From DATEHQ01 sp035279525 (lineage in GTDB: Bacteria; Chloroflexota; Dormibacteria; Dormibacterales; Dormibacteraceae), in the NCBI GenBank assembly GCA_035279525.1, contig DATEHQ010000029.1, positions 1-32,190 on the forward strand: DNA of 32,190 nt, in the 5' to 3' direction. The position numbers and the translations under genes are program-made. The notes below the pieces were generated by a model that did no database searches, was not told the DNA's origin, and was given only the letters and a program-made list of their open reading frames with translations. Each line of letters opens with the position of its first letter. Position 1 is the stretch's first letter. Shown piece after piece: positions 7,233 to 14,286 of this stretch.

Positions 7233-7732
7233 CAGTGGTGCACCTCACCAGACGCGCCTGACGCCCGCGGATCGTCGGCCGGGAACATGCGCACATCCTC
7301 GACCAGGACCCAACCGACCACACCGGTCAGGAAGATCAGGCCGCCGATCACGGCCAGGACGATGCGCGCGGTGGAAGCAAACGGAATGGCCGCCAGGCCG
7401 AGGAACAGCGCCCCGAAGCAGATCACGAACGGCCAGTTGCTGTTTGGGAAGAGGTGGATGCCCAATTCGTGCGCCCGGGCCGCGAAGTCCACTGTGTTGT
7501 CTACAAACACGGGTAACGCGAGGTCGAACCTCGAGGCCGAGCGCCGGGCCGGTTCTGCGTCGCGCCAGGCCCGGAACGCCGCCGAGGCCATGGTGCTCGA
7601 GGGCCAGAGCTTGTAGCCGCAGTTCCGGCAGTGGTCGATGAAGCGAGCGGTCAGGAGCCCGCAGTGGGGACACTCGACCGCCAGGTCGGGGTTCGCGATG
7701 TCGACATATCGGGCCTTTCTGACAATCGCCAC
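7232..7732 (-). CDS. Zinc-ribbon protein with Cox4-like two-helix membrane domain
   Basis: The 166-residue product joins two parts. Residues 21-38 form a CPHC...CRNC zinc ribbon. The C-terminal half has two membrane helices (about 99-118 and 122-144) introduced by HLFPNSNWPFVI and closed by GWVLVEDVRMF. That second half resembles the subunit IV-like proteins found in actinobacterial and chloroflexal aa3 oxidase operons. The gene leads the operon with ctaE and the cupredoxin, so a role as an accessory or assembly subunit of the oxidase is likely. The zinc ribbon is not a usual part of subunit IV and might serve metal insertion or a regulatory contact. The start is GTG at 7732; TAGAAT lies 12 nt upstream on the minus strand. 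Confidence 0.65.
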   Translation of the reverse strand: MAIVRKARYVDIANPDLAVECPHCGLLTARFIDHCRNCGYKLWPSSTMASAAFRAWRDAEPARRSASRFDLALPVFVDNTVDFAARAHELGIHLFPNSNWPFVICFGALFLGLAAIPFASTARIVLAVIGGLIFLTGVVGWVLVEDVRMFPADDPRASGASGEVHH

Positions 7733-7744
7733 GTTCGATTTCGG

Positions 7745-7750
7745 ATTCTA
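7745..7750 (-). promoter_or_regulatory. -10 element of the minus-strand oxidase operon
   Basis: TAGAAT on the minus strand lies 12 nt before the GTG at 7732, giving a leader of only about five bases. It is back to back with the ctaC promoter in a 76-bp divergent region. Confidence 0.55.
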
Positions 7751-7794
7751 TCCGGTCGCCGAGCGCCCTCGCCGGGTGCGGTTCGGGCCGCCGA

Positions 7795-7800
7795 TATACT
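7795..7800 (+). promoter_or_regulatory. -10 element of ctaC-ctaD (leaderless)
   Basis: TATACT lies 8 nt before the GTG at 7809, a spacing that puts the transcript start on the start codon. No -35 consensus is evident. Confidence 0.6.
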
Positions 7801-7808
7801 TCACTCTC

Positions 7809-8612
7809 GTGATCCGACGCGCGAGCGCGCCTCTCACAATCGTCGCTCTGATCGCAGGCCTATTCCTCCTCAACTCATGCGGAGGCGTGGGCGGGATCTC
7901 TCCCATCTTCCCCAACCCCGTCTCGCCCAACGGGCAGGACATCTACAACACGTACATCGGAATCTCGCTGCTGGCGATCCCGATCTTCCTCGGCGTCGAG
8001 CTGGCGCTGCTGTGGGTGGTGATCAGGTATCGCCGCTCACGCCAACCGGTCGACTACGTGCCGCCCCAGGTGCACGGCAATACCCTCCTCGAGGTCGCCT
8101 GGACGCTTGCGCCGCTGGTCGTCGTGCTCGCCATCGCCGTCTACAGCTTCGCCGAGCTGCAGAAGGACTTTCAGCCGATCAGCAACCAGCAGATGCTGGT
8201 GGTGGTCAGCGGTCACCAGTTCGGCTGGACCTACCGCTACGAAAACGGAGTCGAGGTGCACCAGGAGGGCACGCTGGCGGGCGACGTGACGCCGTTCGTC
8301 GTCCCCACGCAGACGCTGGTCAAGCTCCAGTTCGAAGGCACGGACGTCATCCACTCCTGGTGGGTCCCGGCGATCTCGGGCAAGACCGACGCGGTGCCCG
8401 GCTACGACAACTTCTCCTGGCTCAAGATCGACCAGCCAGGCCAGTGGCGAGGTGAGTGCGCGGAGCTGTGCGGCGCGGGCCACAGCACCATGCAGATCAT
8501 CGTCAAAGCTGTGCCCAGGTACCAGTTCGACGATTGGATGGCGACACAGCTGGCGAAGTCGAAAGCCTCGCCCAGCGCCGCCGCCTCGCCAAGCGGGTCA
8601 CCCTCGCCTTAG
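7809..8612 (+). CDS. ctaC: Cytochrome c oxidase subunit II
   Basis: A 267-residue membrane-anchored lipoprotein: signal peptide with lipobox LLNSC (Cys24), two membrane helices (about 47-74 and 92-116), and an external cupredoxin domain. The binuclear CuA site is complete: His182 in VIHSWWVP and Cys217, Glu219, Cys221, His225 and Met228 in CAELCGAGHSTM. It receives electrons from the external donor and passes them to heme a of subunit I. There is no fused cytochrome c domain; the C-terminus is a Ser/Pro/Ala tail. The GTG at 7809 is chosen because the signal peptide starts there and a TATACT lies at the right distance; in-frame codons further upstream run through the promoter. ctaD follows 12 nt later. 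Confidence 0.95.
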   Translation: MIRRASAPLTIVALIAGLFLLNSCGGVGGISPIFPNPVSPNGQDIYNTYIGISLLAIPIFLGVELALLWVVIRYRRSRQPVDYVPPQVHGNTLLEVAWTLAPLVVVLAIAVYSFAELQKDFQPISNQQMLVVVSGHQFGWTYRYENGVEVHQEGTLAGDVTPFVVPTQTLVKLQFEGTDVIHSWWVPAISGKTDAVPGYDNFSWLKIDQPGQWRGECAELCGAGHSTMQIIVKAVPRYQFDDWMATQLAKSKASPSAAASPSGSPSP

Positions 8613-8624
8613 GATGGAAATCTG

Positions 8625-10274
8625 ATGGCAGCCACGACCGTCCTTCCACGCCCCAAGCAGTACGACGACACATTCTTCAAGCCGATCAGCCTGTGGCTGA
8701 CCACGACCGACCACAAGCTGATCGGGATCATGTACATGGTCACGGGGATCTTGAGCTTCGTGGTCGGCGGCATGTTCGCGCTGGTCATCAGGCTCCAGCT
8801 CTCCCAGCCCAACCTCAAAGTCGTCGACGCCGAGACCTACAACCAGCTCATCTCTGCCCACGGCGTGACGATGATCTTCTTCTTCGTCACGATCTTCCTG
8901 ACCGGAATCGCCAACTACATGGTTCCGCTGATGGTCGGCGCCCGCGACATGGCCTTCCCACGCGTGAACCTGCTCGGGTTCTGGCTGGTGCCGGTCTCGA
9001 TCATCCTGTACTACAGCGGCTTCTTCACCGGTGGCGCGCTGGATGCCGGCTGGACGGGCTACGCGCCACTGACCGAGAAGGCCTACAACTCACATAGCTT
9101 CGGCGTTGACCTGTGGGCGATGAGCATCATCGTCTGGGCGATCAGCGGCATCATGGCCTCGACCAACTTCCTGACCACGATCGTCGCCCTGCGCGCGCCA
9201 GGCATGAAGCTGACCCGCCTGCCGCTGTTCGTGTGGGCGCAGATCTCGACCTCGATCCTGCTGCTCGTCGTCGGTGCGCCGCTGGCCGCCGCGATGATCC
9301 TGCTCGAGTTCGACCGCCAGCTCGGAACCCAGTTCTTCACGACTCAGGGCCGGCCCGTGCTCTACCAGCACCTGTTCTGGTTCTTCGGGCACCCCGAGGT
9401 CTACATCATGATTCTGCCCGGCTTCGGAATGATCTCGGAGATCATCCCGGTCTTCGCGCGCAAGCCGATCTTCGGCTACATGTCGATGGTGGCGGCGCTG
9501 TTCGGGATCGTCTTCCTGTCCATGACCGTGTGGGCGCACCACATGTTCACCGTCGGCATGAACACCTACGTCGAGGGCTTCTTCATGCTCATGACGATGC
9601 TCATCGCGGTGCCGACGGGCATCAAGTTCTTCAACTGGATCGCGACCGCCTGGTGGGGTTCGATCGAGTTCACTGTGCCGATGAAATTTGTCTTCGGATT
9701 CCTGGCCACGTTCCTGATCGGCGGCATCACAGGGGTTTACCTTGCCTCAGTGCCGGTCGACACGCAGCTCCACCAGTCCTACTTCGTGGTCGCCCACCTG
9801 CATTACGTGCTCTTCGGCGGCAGCGTGTTCACGATCTTCGCCGGCATCTACTACTGGTTCCCCAAGATCACCGGGCGGATGCTCGGTCGAGCGCTCGGCG
9901 AGTGGAATTTCTGGACCCTGTTCATCGGCTTCAACGGAACCTTTCTGATCATGCACACGCTTGGTCTCGAGGGGATGCCGCGCCGGATCGCGACCTACGC
10001 CAACGAGGCGTGGGCCACGACCAACACGATCATCACCGTCTCGTCCTTCCTGATCGCTTTCTCCGTCCTTCTCTTCCTGATCAACGTGGTGCGGAGCTGG
10101 AACCACGGCGAGATCGCCGGCAGCGACCCATGGAAGGCGAACACGCTGGAGTGGGCGACGACCTCTCCCCCGCCTCCCTACAACTTCGAGCGCGTGCCTC
10201 CCGTGCGCAGCTTCATGCCGCTGCGCGACCTCCGGGAATCAGGAGAGGTGGTCGAGGAACCGGCGCCGGCCTAG
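8625..10274 (+). CDS. ctaD: Cytochrome c oxidase subunit I
   Basis: The 549-residue protein is the catalytic heme-copper subunit with 12 membrane helices. Seen in order: an N-terminal LWLTTTDHKLIGIMYM, the heme a ligand in SAHGVTMIFFF, GARDMAFPRVN of the D-channel entrance, and FFGHPEVYIMILPGFG. The last of these has the CuB His, the cross-linked Tyr and the Glu typical of A1-type oxidases. HHMFTVGM (CuB His pair) and VVAHLHYVLFGG (heme ligands) follow. It reduces O2 to water and pumps protons. The ATG at 8625 has an upstream AGGATGG that may act as a ribosome site. No heme A synthase, Surf1 or subunit III gene follows; those on the minus strand complete part of the set. Confidence 0.97.
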   Translation: MAATTVLPRPKQYDDTFFKPISLWLTTTDHKLIGIMYMVTGILSFVVGGMFALVIRLQLSQPNLKVVDAETYNQLISAHGVTMIFFFVTIFLTGIANYMVPLMVGARDMAFPRVNLLGFWLVPVSIILYYSGFFTGGALDAGWTGYAPLTEKAYNSHSFGVDLWAMSIIVWAISGIMASTNFLTTIVALRAPGMKLTRLPLFVWAQISTSILLLVVGAPLAAAMILLEFDRQLGTQFFTTQGRPVLYQHLFWFFGHPEVYIMILPGFGMISEIIPVFARKPIFGYMSMVAALFGIVFLSMTVWAHHMFTVGMNTYVEGFFMLMTMLIAVPTGIKFFNWIATAWWGSIEFTVPMKFVFGFLATFLIGGITGVYLASVPVDTQLHQSYFVVAHLHYVLFGGSVFTIFAGIYYWFPKITGRMLGRALGEWNFWTLFIGFNGTFLIMHTLGLEGMPRRIATYANEAWATTNTIITVSSFLIAFSVLLFLINVVRSWNHGEIAGSDPWKANTLEWATTSPPPPYNFERVPPVRSFMPLRDLRESGEVVEEPAPA

Positions 10275-10333
10275 CCAGGGTTCGTCACCCCCGAGGGCGG
10301 GATCCGGGTGGCCGCGGCGAGAGTTGACGGATG

Positions 10334-10819
10334 TCATTTCGCGTCAGGATGTCGCAGCACCTCGATCCCTGTCTCGGGCGACCATCGAAGCAGGCGCGGC
10401 GCCTTGCCGAAGCTGATGAAACCCGCCCTCTCCACGTCCGCGGCGAACAGGTGGTAGGGCTCGGGCGGCCGCCAGCTGATCGCGGCCTGCAGCGTGTCGG
10501 AGTAGGCCTGCCGGCGCGCCGCCTCGGGCACGTCGACGGTCGTACCGTAAAGCTTGAGGTCGCCATGCACCGGTTCGCGGTCGGTCTGCGCCGTCGCGAT
10601 GGTGATCCTCCCGTCACGCAGGAGATCGAGCGCCTTTCTGGACTGCCACATCATGCCCAACATCAGGTCTCCGTCGACGACGTACGCCTCGCACGGGCTG
10701 ATCCGCGGCCATCCATCGGCGCGGACCGTCCCCAGCATCACGATTCCGGTCTCCCGGATCCGGTCCTCCGCGAAGCCCGCCAGCTCGGGCGCGGCAAGGG
10801 AGAATTCAGCCCAGCGGAT
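10334..10819 (-). CDS. PPOX-class flavin-dependent oxidoreductase-like protein
   Basis: Residues resembling WAEFSLAAPELAGFAEDRI...GTVRADGWPRISPCEAYVVDGDLMLGMM match the pyridoxamine-5'-phosphate-oxidase-like split-barrel family. These proteins bind FMN, F420 or heme and often act as reductases. With the start set at 10819 the product is 161 residues, normal for the family. The problem is the start: the conserved domain begins at RWAEF, but the only in-frame ATG (10993) and GTG (10921) lie inside the neighbouring 58-codon gene. An ATC at 10819 stands 6 nt after a GGGGA that could be a ribosome site and 14 nt after the upstream stop. Either a rare ATC start is used or the protein carries an unrelated N-terminal extension. 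The substrate is unknown. Confidence 0.8.
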   Translation of the reverse strand: MRWAEFSLAAPELAGFAEDRIRETGIVMLGTVRADGWPRISPCEAYVVDGDLMLGMMWQSRKALDLLRDGRITIATAQTDREPVHGDLKLYGTTVDVPEAARRQAYSDTLQAAISWRPPEPYHLFAADVERAGFISFGKAPRLLRWSPETGIEVLRHPDAK

Positions 10820-10833
10820 GTAAGGTCCCCGGG

Positions 10834-11010
10834 TTAGTGGTGCGCTTCGGAGCCGTCGCCCGGGGCGGATTCGACGGACTCTTCGGCCTCGCGGTTGATC
10901 CGATCTCCGCGCAAGACCCACCAGCCGAGCCCGACCACGCCCAGGGCCGCGACCAGGAACGTGGCGCTCATCGCGAGCCAGGCCGGCACCCATTCACCGG
11001 CGAGAAACAT
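10834..11010 (-). CDS. Small single-pass membrane protein (58 aa)
   Basis: ATG at 11010 to TAA at 10834-10836 gives MFLAGEWVPAWLAMSATFLV, then AALGVVGLGWWVLRGDRINR, then an acidic tail ending SEAHH. It has one clear membrane helix (about residues 10-33) with the charged C-terminal tail probably inside. GATAAT lies 9 nt before the ATG on the minus strand, so it looks like a leaderless first gene with the PPOX gene just behind it. It lies between ctaD and the protease gene. I do not recognise a family. Small oxidase-associated subunits look like this, but nothing in the sequence proves such a role. Confidence 0.65.
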   Translation of the reverse strand: MFLAGEWVPAWLAMSATFLVAALGVVGLGWWVLRGDRINREAEESVESAPGDGSEAHH

Positions 11011-11019
11011 CACGGCTCA

Positions 11020-11025
11020 ATTATC
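11020..11025 (-). promoter_or_regulatory. -10 element of the 58-aa membrane protein gene
   Basis: GATAAT on the minus strand, 9 nt before the ATG at 11010; no ribosome binding site fits between them. Confidence 0.55.
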
Positions 11026-11096
11026 GATGAGGCCGCGCCCGGCGTGCTTCGCGCATTCCGAACAACTTCGGGCACACTCACCGGGTAGCGTGTTAC

Positions 11097-11102
11097 TAGG
11101 TT
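11097..11102 (+). promoter_or_regulatory. -10 element of the CvpA-trypsin protease gene
   Basis: TAGGTT is 8 nt before the TTG start at 11111. The intervening AGGGG could instead be a ribosome binding site placed unusually close, so leaderless initiation is likely but not certain. Confidence 0.45.
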
Positions 11103-11110
11103 AGGGGCTG

Positions 11111-12292
11111 TTGGTCAACCTGATCGACCTGGTGATCGTGCTCGCAACGCTGATCGGCGTGGCCAACGGCTATCGCCGCGGCTTCTGGCTGTCGCTCGCG
11201 CAGTACCTCGGGCTCTTGATCGGGGTCGTGCTCGGCGCGATCGCGGCGCAGCCTCTGCTCGACTACCTGCAGATCCACAACGACAGCGCCCGACCGCTGG
11301 GCGCAGTCCTCGTCCTGGTGATCGGGGGCAGCCTCGGTTCGAGCATCGGATTTGCCGCCGGCGAGCCCATCCGCCGCAAGATCCTCCGCACCGGCGTCCA
11401 CACGGCGACCGATTCGATCGCGGGTGGCGCGCTTTCCGCGCTCGCCGTCCTGATCATGTGCTGGTTTCTCGGTCTGAGCTTCTCCCGGGGACCGAGTCCT
11501 GAGATCGCGCAGCAGATCCAGCGCTCGGTCGTCCTGCACAGCCTCGACACCGTGGCGCCGCGCCCGCCGGCGTTCCTCGCAAGCGTCGAAGGCATCCTGT
11601 CCGGCGTTTCGTTCCCACCTGTGTTCGCCGGGCTCGAGCCCACCCTGCCCGGCGCGCTTCCCGTTCCCACCGCCATCGACACGCCCGGCGTGCAGCACAC
11701 CCAGGCGGAGGTGGTCAAGGTCTCGAGCCTCGGATGCGGCGGGCTCGTCACCGGGAGCGGGTTCCCCGTCGGAGTTGGCTACGTGATCACCAACGCTCAC
11801 GTCGTTTCGGGCACGAGCGCACACGAGATCATCACGCCGAGCGGACGGGAGATGAAGGCGACGGTGGTGTTCTTCGACCCGGAACGAGACATCGCCGTGC
11901 TTTCCGTGCCGGGATATACGGCGCCTGCCTTGAAGATGGTGTCAGGCGGCCGCGGGACCCGGGGCGCGGTGATCGGCTATCCCGGCGGGGGCAACGAGAG
12001 GGCGGTGCCGGCCGTGGTCGACGGAAGGATCTCGGCCGAAGGTCGCGACATCTACAACCAGAACCTGGTCACGCGCCAGATCTACGTCCTGCAGGCGAGC
12101 GTGCACCCCGGAAACTCTGGCGGCCCGCTCGTCGACCTGCAGGGCAACGTGCTCGGCGTGGTCTTCGCCACCTCGGCCAGTGATCCGAGCCAGGCCTATG
12201 CGCTCACCGACGACGAGATCTCACCGGACATCCAGGCCGCGCTGAGCAACCCCTCCCCCAAGGACACGAGCGGCTACACCTGCGCGGCGTAA
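11111..12292 (+). CDS. CvpA-domain membrane-anchored trypsin-like serine protease (MarP-like)
   Basis: The 393-residue protein has a CvpA-like N-terminus with four hydrophobic segments (residues 1-120) and an external trypsin-fold domain from about 195. The catalytic triad is visible as His230 (TNAHVV), Asp260 (ERDIAVL) and Ser336 (HPGNSGGPL). Cys209, at the start of the protease domain, and Cys391, three residues from the end, match the placement of the stabilising disulfide described for the mycobacterial acid-resistance protease MarP. This is a MarP-type architecture, so a role in stress-induced processing of envelope proteins is a fair inference. The start is TTG at 11111, just before the membrane segment VNLIDLVIVLATLIGVANGY. 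It converges on the Trm112-like gene across a repeat-bearing spacer. Confidence 0.9.
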   Translation: MVNLIDLVIVLATLIGVANGYRRGFWLSLAQYLGLLIGVVLGAIAAQPLLDYLQIHNDSARPLGAVLVLVIGGSLGSSIGFAAGEPIRRKILRTGVHTATDSIAGGALSALAVLIMCWFLGLSFSRGPSPEIAQQIQRSVVLHSLDTVAPRPPAFLASVEGILSGVSFPPVFAGLEPTLPGALPVPTAIDTPGVQHTQAEVVKVSSLGCGGLVTGSGFPVGVGYVITNAHVVSGTSAHEIITPSGREMKATVVFFDPERDIAVLSVPGYTAPALKMVSGGRGTRGAVIGYPGGGNERAVPAVVDGRISAEGRDIYNQNLVTRQIYVLQASVHPGNSGGPLVDLQGNVLGVVFATSASDPSQAYALTDDEISPDIQAALSNPSPKDTSGYTCAA

Positions 12293-12310
12293 CAACACGC
12301 CAGCTCTCTT

Positions 12311-12372
12311 CGGATAGGCCGGACTGACCGCCCAATCCGCCCCGCCCTGATCCGGATAGGCGGGACTAACCG
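12311..12372. repeat. Two 20-bp direct repeats between convergent genes
   Basis: CGGATAGGCCGGACTGACCG (12311-12330) and CGGATAGGCGGGACTAACCG (12353-12372) match at 18 of 20 positions with a 42-bp period. The second copy, extended by one base each side, folds as CCGGATAG/CTAACCGG with one mismatch. They lie between the convergent protease and Trm112-like genes and might be transcript-end hairpins or a small dispersed repeat. Confidence 0.7.
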
Positions 12373-12388
12373 GTGCGGGACCCTCTCA

Positions 12389-12553
12389 TTACTTCTCCGG
12401 CTTCGCCTCTTCGATCAGCAACACCGGGATGCCGTCGACGATCGGGTACAGCACCTTGCAGTGAGGGCAGCGCAGCTGGTCCGGCTCCTTGAGCTCCACC
12501 TTGGTATGGCACTTGGGGCACGCCAGGATTTCGAGCAGTTCGTGAGAGATCAC
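12389..12553 (-). CDS. Trm112-like small zinc-binding protein
   Basis: GTG at 12553 to TAA at 12389 encodes 54 residues starting VISHELLEILACPKCHTKVE. Two CxxC-type pairs (ACPKC and RCPHC) frame a zinc site, and YPIVDGIPVLL at residues 36-46 is the signature of the Trm112/YcaR family. Family members bind zinc and in eukaryotes and archaea activate methyltransferases; the bacterial role is poorly known. The gene is too short for a default gene search and lies opposite the DUF5671 gene. Both genes appear to share an overlapping bidirectional -10 region at 12563-12569, and this one would be leaderless. Confidence 0.88.
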   Translation of the reverse strand: MISHELLEILACPKCHTKVELKEPDQLRCPHCKVLYPIVDGIPVLLIEEAKPEK

Positions 12554-12562
12554 GCCCGCATG

Positions 12563-12569
12563 GTAGTAC
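12563..12569. promoter_or_regulatory. Overlapping bidirectional -10 elements
   Basis: TAGTAC (12564-12569, plus) lies 10 nt before the GTG at 12580. TACTAC (12563-12568, minus) lies 9 nt before the GTG at 12553. The two hexamers share five bases around a GTAC palindrome, so only one polymerase could sit here at a time. Confidence 0.45.
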
Positions 12570-12579
12570 GGTTTCGCCT

Positions 12580-14286
12580 GTGATTTTGCGGCGGCTCTAC
12601 CTCTACATCGTGAGCGCCGCTTCGCTCGCGGTGCTTGCGTTCGGGCTCGGCATGCTCGGCACGACGGCGCTGCTTTTCGCCTTCAACGATCCCTTCGCGC
12701 AGCAGAGCCGATCGTCACTCGCCACCGCCACGGCCATGGTCCTCGTCGCCGGCCTGGTCTGGGCGATCCACTTCTGGTTCGCGCGGCACTACGCGATGCG
12801 CGACGCGTCGGAACGCGCTTCCGCGCTGCGCCACCTCTACCTGTACGCGGCGTGCTTCGGTGGCGCGGTCGGCGCGGCGATCGCGCTCAACATCGCCGCC
12901 GGCGATGCCCTTCGCCCGCTCATCGACAACTGCTCTGTCAGCGGCGGTCCACCCACTCCGGCGGCGTACTGCCGCGCCAACGCCAACTGGGAGTCGACCA
13001 GCCAGGCCGCCTGGGTTGGACTCGTGCTCCTTGCCGTGTGGGCCTTCCATTTCTGGGTCGCCGCGCGCGATCGTGCAGCTGTCGGAGAGATGGGGACCTC
13101 TGCGACGCTGCGCCGCTGGTACATGTACGGGGCCGTTCTGATCGGTCTCTTGATGTTGCTGTCCGGCTTGCAGCAGACGATCGAGGTCGGGTGGCAGAAG
13201 TACGTGGGCAGCTCGCGTGGTGACTTCCGGTTTGCGGGCGAGACGATCGGCCTCGCGCTCGGCGGCTTCTTGCTCTGGGGCGTGCACGCGCGGACGATCG
13301 CGCGCCATCACCTCGCGGAGGACCGGCACTCGACGCTGCGCGCCCTGCAGGGATTCATCGCGGTGGCGGTCAGCATGGTGGCTTCGCTCGTCGCGCTGAG
13401 CACGATCCTCTACTACGCACTGGCGCGCGCGCTCGGCGTCGAAAGCCCGGGCGGCGTGAACCCCAACGACCTCTCGGGCGCGCTCGCGACGCCAACCTCA
13501 CAGCTCATCGTCTACGGCATCGCCTGGGTGCTCGTCATGCGGCGTCTCACGCGGGACGCTGGGACGCAGGAAGCAGACCGCCAGGCGGCGATTCGACGCC
13601 TCTACACCAACCTGGCTTCGCTGGTCGCCCTCGCGGCGTGGGCGGCCGGCGCCGCCGTGCTGCTGGGGACGCTGGCCGAGCAGCTCGAGGCCCAGGTGAT
13701 CGGTGCGCGCGCCTCCGACTGGAAGGACCCTTCGAGCCTGGCCGCCACTCTCATGGTCGTCGGCCTTGCGGTCTGGCTCGCCTACTGGCGGCAGGCGCCC
13801 TGGGCGGCCGACCGGCAGTCACTTAGTCGCCGGCTGTACGTGTGGGCCGCGCTGCTCGGCAGCGTCCTCGCCGCGCTGGGGGGCGGCGTGGCGCTTTTGA
13901 CGGTCGTGCTGCTCGAGGCGTTCAGCGTCCAGCCGAGGCTGAACGATCCCGCGAACCTGCAGTTCGCTTCAGCGCTCGCCGTCATCGTGGTCGCCGCCGG
14001 CGTCGGCATCTACCACTGGCGCGTGCTCCGAGGCGACGCGGCGGCACGACCGCCGAGGACCGCGCCCACTGTCGAGGCGCCTGCCCCGACGTCTCGTGCG
14101 GCTGTAGCGGAACCAGTCCCGACAGCGGCACCCGTCGTGGCCGGCGCGCCTTCGCCCGACGCGCACGCGCACCAGTACATGCTGGTCGTCAGCGACGCCA
14201 CCGAGGACGACATCCATCAGGCGCTCGCCACCCTGCCTCCACACGCGAGCTACAAACTGACTTCGAACGGCCACGATGGGCAGTGA
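12580..14286 (+). CDS. DUF5671-type multi-repeat integral membrane protein
   Basis: The 568-residue protein consists of about six tandem units of 75-95 residues. Most begin with an R-R/H-L/W-Y-x-Y box followed by two or three membrane helices. The unit starts read LRRLYLYIVS, LRHLYLYAAC, LRRWYMYGAV, LRALQGFIAV (degenerate), IRRLYTNLAS and SRRLYVWAAL. Several units end with a W-x-x-H-x-W/R motif (LVWAIHFWFARH, AVWAFHFWVAA, LLWGVHARTI). This matches the DUF5671 family, whose function is unknown. After the last unit comes an Ala/Pro-rich linker (about 485-525) and a short charged tail. The start is GTG, with TAGTAC 10 nt upstream. Its end overlaps the DUF1684 gene by 11 nt, so the two are coupled. 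Confidence 0.85.
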   Translation: MILRRLYLYIVSAASLAVLAFGLGMLGTTALLFAFNDPFAQQSRSSLATATAMVLVAGLVWAIHFWFARHYAMRDASERASALRHLYLYAACFGGAVGAAIALNIAAGDALRPLIDNCSVSGGPPTPAAYCRANANWESTSQAAWVGLVLLAVWAFHFWVAARDRAAVGEMGTSATLRRWYMYGAVLIGLLMLLSGLQQTIEVGWQKYVGSSRGDFRFAGETIGLALGGFLLWGVHARTIARHHLAEDRHSTLRALQGFIAVAVSMVASLVALSTILYYALARALGVESPGGVNPNDLSGALATPTSQLIVYGIAWVLVMRRLTRDAGTQEADRQAAIRRLYTNLASLVALAAWAAGAAVLLGTLAEQLEAQVIGARASDWKDPSSLAATLMVVGLAVWLAYWRQAPWAADRQSLSRRLYVWAALLGSVLAALGGGVALLTVVLLEAFSVQPRLNDPANLQFASALAVIVVAAGVGIYHWRVLRGDAAARPPRTAPTVEAPAPTSRAAVAEPVPTAAPVVAGAPSPDAHAHQYMLVVSDATEDDIHQALATLPPHASYKLTSNGHDGQ

